Source: Paenibacillus marchantiophytorum (lineage in GTDB: Bacteria; Bacillota; Bacilli; Paenibacillales; NBRC-103111). From it: DNA of 64,000 nucleotides. The DNA lies in the NCBI RefSeq assembly GCF_014640555.1, contig NZ_BMHE01000010.1, forward strand, positions 1 to 64,000, given 5' to 3'. Shown piece after piece: positions 61,885 through 64,000 of the stretch. Under the pieces are notes generated by a model. The model did no database searches. It was not told the origin of the DNA and saw only the letters and a list, made by a program, of their open reading frames with translations. The position numbers and the translations under genes are program-made. Positions within the stretch are counted from its first letter, which is position 1. Every line of letters starts with the position of its first letter.

Positions 61885-62085
61885 GTTGTTCTAACGAACT
61901 GTATCGTTTTTATAGTCGAATAATTGGCATCTTTATTATTTTAATGAACTCAGTCGGCGTTATTGGGTAGTTTGTAGGCGGGATAGTGAGCTTTTTGCTG
62001 AAATAGCGTGTCTGGGATTCGTGAAAATTTCATAATGCTGTTTTTTGCTGAAATAGCGGTTGCTGAGTTCGTAAGATATATATTG
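61885..62085 (+). repeat. Diverged relative of repeat unit A
   Basis: Carries TCTAACGAACTGTATCG, then TGAACTCAGTCGGCGTTATTG about 50 nt later, then two inverted copies (AAATAGCG...ATTCGTG and AAATAGCG...AGTTCGTA). Same order and spacing as unit A at 32.8-34.3 kb with many substitutions. It fills the gap between fructokinase and the pilus genes. Confidence 0.7.
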
Positions 62086-62132
62086 AATCATGGAAATTTA
62101 TATGTTATTTTTAGGTTATAGCTTTTTGCGAA

Positions 62133-62176
62133 GAACGCAAATTTCGGATGTATGTCCGAGGTTTGCGTTCTTTTTT
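62133..62176 (+). terminator. Terminator
   Basis: GAACGCAAATTTCGGA pairs with TCCGAGGTTTGCGTTC, followed by T6. Confidence 0.88.
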
Positions 62177-62234
62177 GTTTCCAGGCGTGCCCAGAGGCAA
62201 GCATGATTTACTCCAGCTATGGGGAGGGGGTGAG

Positions 62235-62945
62235 ATGTTGAATCGCAGGAGAAGCCTGCTTATTAGTGTGGTTTCAGCGGTGTTAGCTGCGGCTTTGGTG
62301 TATGGGGTATATGTGCTGCAAGTGAATCAAGTGGAACTGCAGATGACGATTCGGGTGGTGGTGCCTAAGGATTTTATTCGTGCAGGTGTCCTCGTTCGAG
62401 AGGATATGTTGGAGTTTAGAATGGTTCAGAAAGGTAGTTATACGTTAAGTATGCTGACGAAGATGGATGAGGTTGTTGGGCAGGAGACACTGATTCCACT
62501 AGGGAAGCAAGAACCTATTTTGAGGTGGAAAGTGAATCGCTATCACTTGCTTCCGAATGAGCGGCAGGCTACTTTTCAAGTGCCTAAGGAGTACTTGTTA
62601 TCGGTTTCCAATGGCATTCGTGCTGGGGACAGAGTTCGGGTCTATTTGTCTGCTGCGGATGGCAGTTCGCGGAGACTTTTTGAGGAGCAAGAGATTACAG
62701 TTGCCTCAGTGAAGTCCTCTGCTAATGTCGAGGTGGATAATCCGAAGAATTCAAATCTGCTTTCCAAAGTAGAGGGAGACAAGGAGAAGATGTATGCCTC
62801 CCGCTTGGAAGCGAATGGAGCAATTGATCAGATTAATCTGAATTTAGCCGAGAGCGAGTGGCTTGAGATCGATCAATTGTGCAGCTCGAAGAAAGCGAAG
62901 CTGGTCATTGCCTTTAGCTCGACTTCGATTCTGGCAGAAGATTGA
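62235..62945 (+). CDS. SAF-domain protein, CpaB-like (Tad/Flp pilus)
   Basis: About 236 residues: N-terminal membrane helix (LLISVVSAVLAAALVYGVYVL), an SAF domain (VVVPKDFIRAGVLVREDMLEFRMV), and a C-terminal beta region (GIRAGDRVRVYLSA). This is the CpaB/RcpC arrangement of Tad pilus loci. ATG 62235 follows GGGGAGGGGG; an upstream open extension crosses the terminator and is rejected. It is followed 15 nt later by a TadZ/CpaE-like gene. Confidence 0.85.
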   Translation: MLNRRRSLLISVVSAVLAAALVYGVYVLQVNQVELQMTIRVVVPKDFIRAGVLVREDMLEFRMVQKGSYTLSMLTKMDEVVGQETLIPLGKQEPILRWKVNRYHLLPNERQATFQVPKEYLLSVSNGIRAGDRVRVYLSAADGSSRRLFEEQEITVASVKSSANVEVDNPKNSNLLSKVEGDKEKMYASRLEANGAIDQINLNLAESEWLEIDQLCSSKKAKLVIAFSSTSILAED

Positions 62946-62960
62946 AAGGAGGCGTTTGCA

Positions 62961-64000
62961 TTGAATATGGGGCTCATTTCGAATGACCAACGATTAATCG
63001 ATGAAATTATTAATGTGGTTTATATGAAACCATTAGATTGGATTGTCGCATCTGAGGCAGAAGATTTTGCTAATAAAGCAAAGGGAATCTCATTGTCTCA
63101 TGTGATCATTTCGGATCGGGAGTTAGACTACAGTCATTTGGAAGTGTATCTGGAAGACTTGCAGCAGCAGAATACGGAGTTGCGGATTATGGTTATGCTT
63201 TCGAACTACCATGACGCTTTAATTAATGACAAGTACGTGAAAATGTGCAAGTTGATGCGATTGGATTACATTCAACCAGGGCGGAGTACAGCGGTGATCG
63301 CCGATGACATTCGGGCATGGGTCGATGGGGCTGGAGGGGATCAAGCGAATACGCAGCCAAGAGGGAAACTGCTCACCTTTGTAGGTTCCACTCCTAACAT
63401 CGGTACAACTTTGGCTTCATTTGGTGTAGCTTACTCTTTGGCTCTAGAAACTTCTAAGAAGGTAGGATACCTCTGTTTAAATCTAAAAAGTTCTAAGCTT
63501 CATCGCTATCTGGGTCGAGAAGAGCATGTTTTTACACTGGATGGTCTGAGGGCAGAGCTGAAAGCACAAAGTCTTACTCCCGACAGACTGCTGCAAGTAT
63601 GTGATAAGCCCAAAGGAGGTCATGGGCTGCACGTCCTTTATGGGAATATGCTTCGTGAGCAGGCGGAGTTTTTTTCTCCATCCGAAATTGTGCATCTGCT
63701 GCGAGTAGCAAGGAGATCTTTTGACATCTGCATTATTGAGGTGAATGCATACTGGGATAATGCGGCCACGGTTTGCGGGCTTTTGGAAGCCGATAGCAGA
63801 ATCGTCGCAACGACAGCAGATATCGCTCATTTTCAAGAAGATTTCTCAAGATGGATCAAGCAGGTCGGCTCCGTTTTTGGGCTGCAGGCGGATAGCTTCG
63901 AGCTTCTGGCCGTTCAGACAGATTGGCATGCCAAGCATAGTGAGTTCACGATCAAAGATATTCGCAAGGAAACCCAGCTACATTTAATCGGTCAAGTTTC
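62961..64000 (+). CDS. TadZ/CpaE-like ATPase (3' end outside window)
   Basis: Open from TTG 62961 (AAGGAGG eight nt upstream) to the window edge, over 346 codons. The N-terminus is a receiver-like region (LISNDQRLIDEI, HVIISDRELD, RIMVMLSNYHD), followed by a MinD/ParA-type domain. Its P-loop position reads LLTFVGSTPNIGTTLASFGV, lacking the KGG signature lysine and the GKT lysine; later VGYLCLNLKSS and FDICIIEVN match strands 2 and 3. TadZ proteins with degenerate P-loops localise the Tad pilus machine. ATG 62967 is the alternative start. Confidence 0.85.
   Translation, partial: MNMGLISNDQRLIDEIINVVYMKPLDWIVASEAEDFANKAKGISLSHVIISDRELDYSHLEVYLEDLQQQNTELRIMVMLSNYHDALINDKYVKMCKLMRLDYIQPGRSTAVIADDIRAWVDGAGGDQANTQPRGKLLTFVGSTPNIGTTLASFGVAYSLALETSKKVGYLCLNLKSSKLHRYLGREEHVFTLDGLRAELKAQSLTPDRLLQVCDKPKGGHGLHVLYGNMLREQAEFFSPSEIVHLLRVARRSFDICIIEVNAYWDNAATVCGLLEADSRIVATTADIAHFQEDFSRWIKQVGSVFGLQADSFELLAVQTDWHAKHSEFTIKDIRKETQLHLIGQV

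Overview
The window looks like a chromosomal segment of a spore-forming, low-to-moderate-GC Bacillota, most likely Paenibacillus or a close relative. Reasons: strong AGGAGG-type ribosome sites with many TTG/GTG starts, a YyaC sporulation protein, a SpoIIM-domain protein, copper-amine-oxidase-N 'stalk' domains on secreted enzymes, YesM/YesN-type two-component pairs beside sugar ABC transporters, an SLH-domain remnant, and long repeat-filled intergenic spaces. The species call is inference; I ran no database search.

Layout. 1-3.5 kb: two tRNA clusters (tail of fMet, then Asp, Lys, Leu; and Gly, Arg, Pro, Gly) flank a Fur-box promoter with a DUF1450 gene and a ferritin, a decayed GyrI-like gene, a coiled-coil membrane protein and an AIM24-family protein. 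3.5-9.3 kb: repeats, a c-di-AMP (ydaO-type) riboswitch ahead of an NlpC/P60 hydrolase, an unknown protein, a secreted phosphodiester glycosidase with a GT2 glycosyltransferase, and YyaC. 9.3-17.2 kb: ABC exporter, a repeat-rich gap, a DUF1453-like membrane protein, HAD phosphatase, LspA, an unknown small protein and topoisomerase III. 17.2-30.2 kb: a LacI regulator, a Cache-HAMP-GGDEF cyclase, the membrane-protein/DUF4129/DUF4350/MoxR/DUF58 operon with convergent SpoIIM-like and RDD genes, an NAD(P)-binding protein, DUF2167, Dabb and an unknown protein. 30.2-34.4 kb: AraC regulator divergent from a GH4 alpha-galactosidase, then 1.7 kb of tandem repeats with no gene. 34.4-43.3 kb: an HssRS-like two-component system with an MMPL exporter, a cupredoxin, two gene remnants, DedA, thioredoxin-like and MBL-fold genes, and a Pro-Met-rich small membrane protein. 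43.5-47.4 kb: a LacI regulator with four identical 14-bp operators, an adenine-deaminase-like enzyme and a YczE-type permease. 47.5-51.6 kb: a Fur-controlled siderophore uptake locus (AraC, lipoprotein, two FecCD permeases). 52.2-58.8 kb: a sugar ABC importer without its own ATPase, followed by a YesM/YesN pair. 58.8-64 kb: SLH remnant, a TetR-controlled ABC-2 type permease, fructokinase, a diverged repeat, and the start of a Tad/Flp pilus locus (CpaB-like, then TadZ/CpaE-like, cut by the window edge).

The least explained feature is a set of intergenic repeats. Two families that look unrelated at first (about 300 bp each, copies at 14.7, 29.4, 42.5 and 51.6 kb; and a family at 32.8-34.3 and 61.9 kb) share one underlying motif, GAACT-N6/7-NSYTAT. 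They also share one architecture: two direct copies then two inverted copies, spaced about 50-60 nt. A third repeat family, a 20-bp palindrome (TCATTGGA-N4-TCCAATGA), fills the gaps at 3.8-4.0 and 11.4-11.8 kb. No CRISPR array, complete insertion sequence, prophage or rRNA gene was seen.
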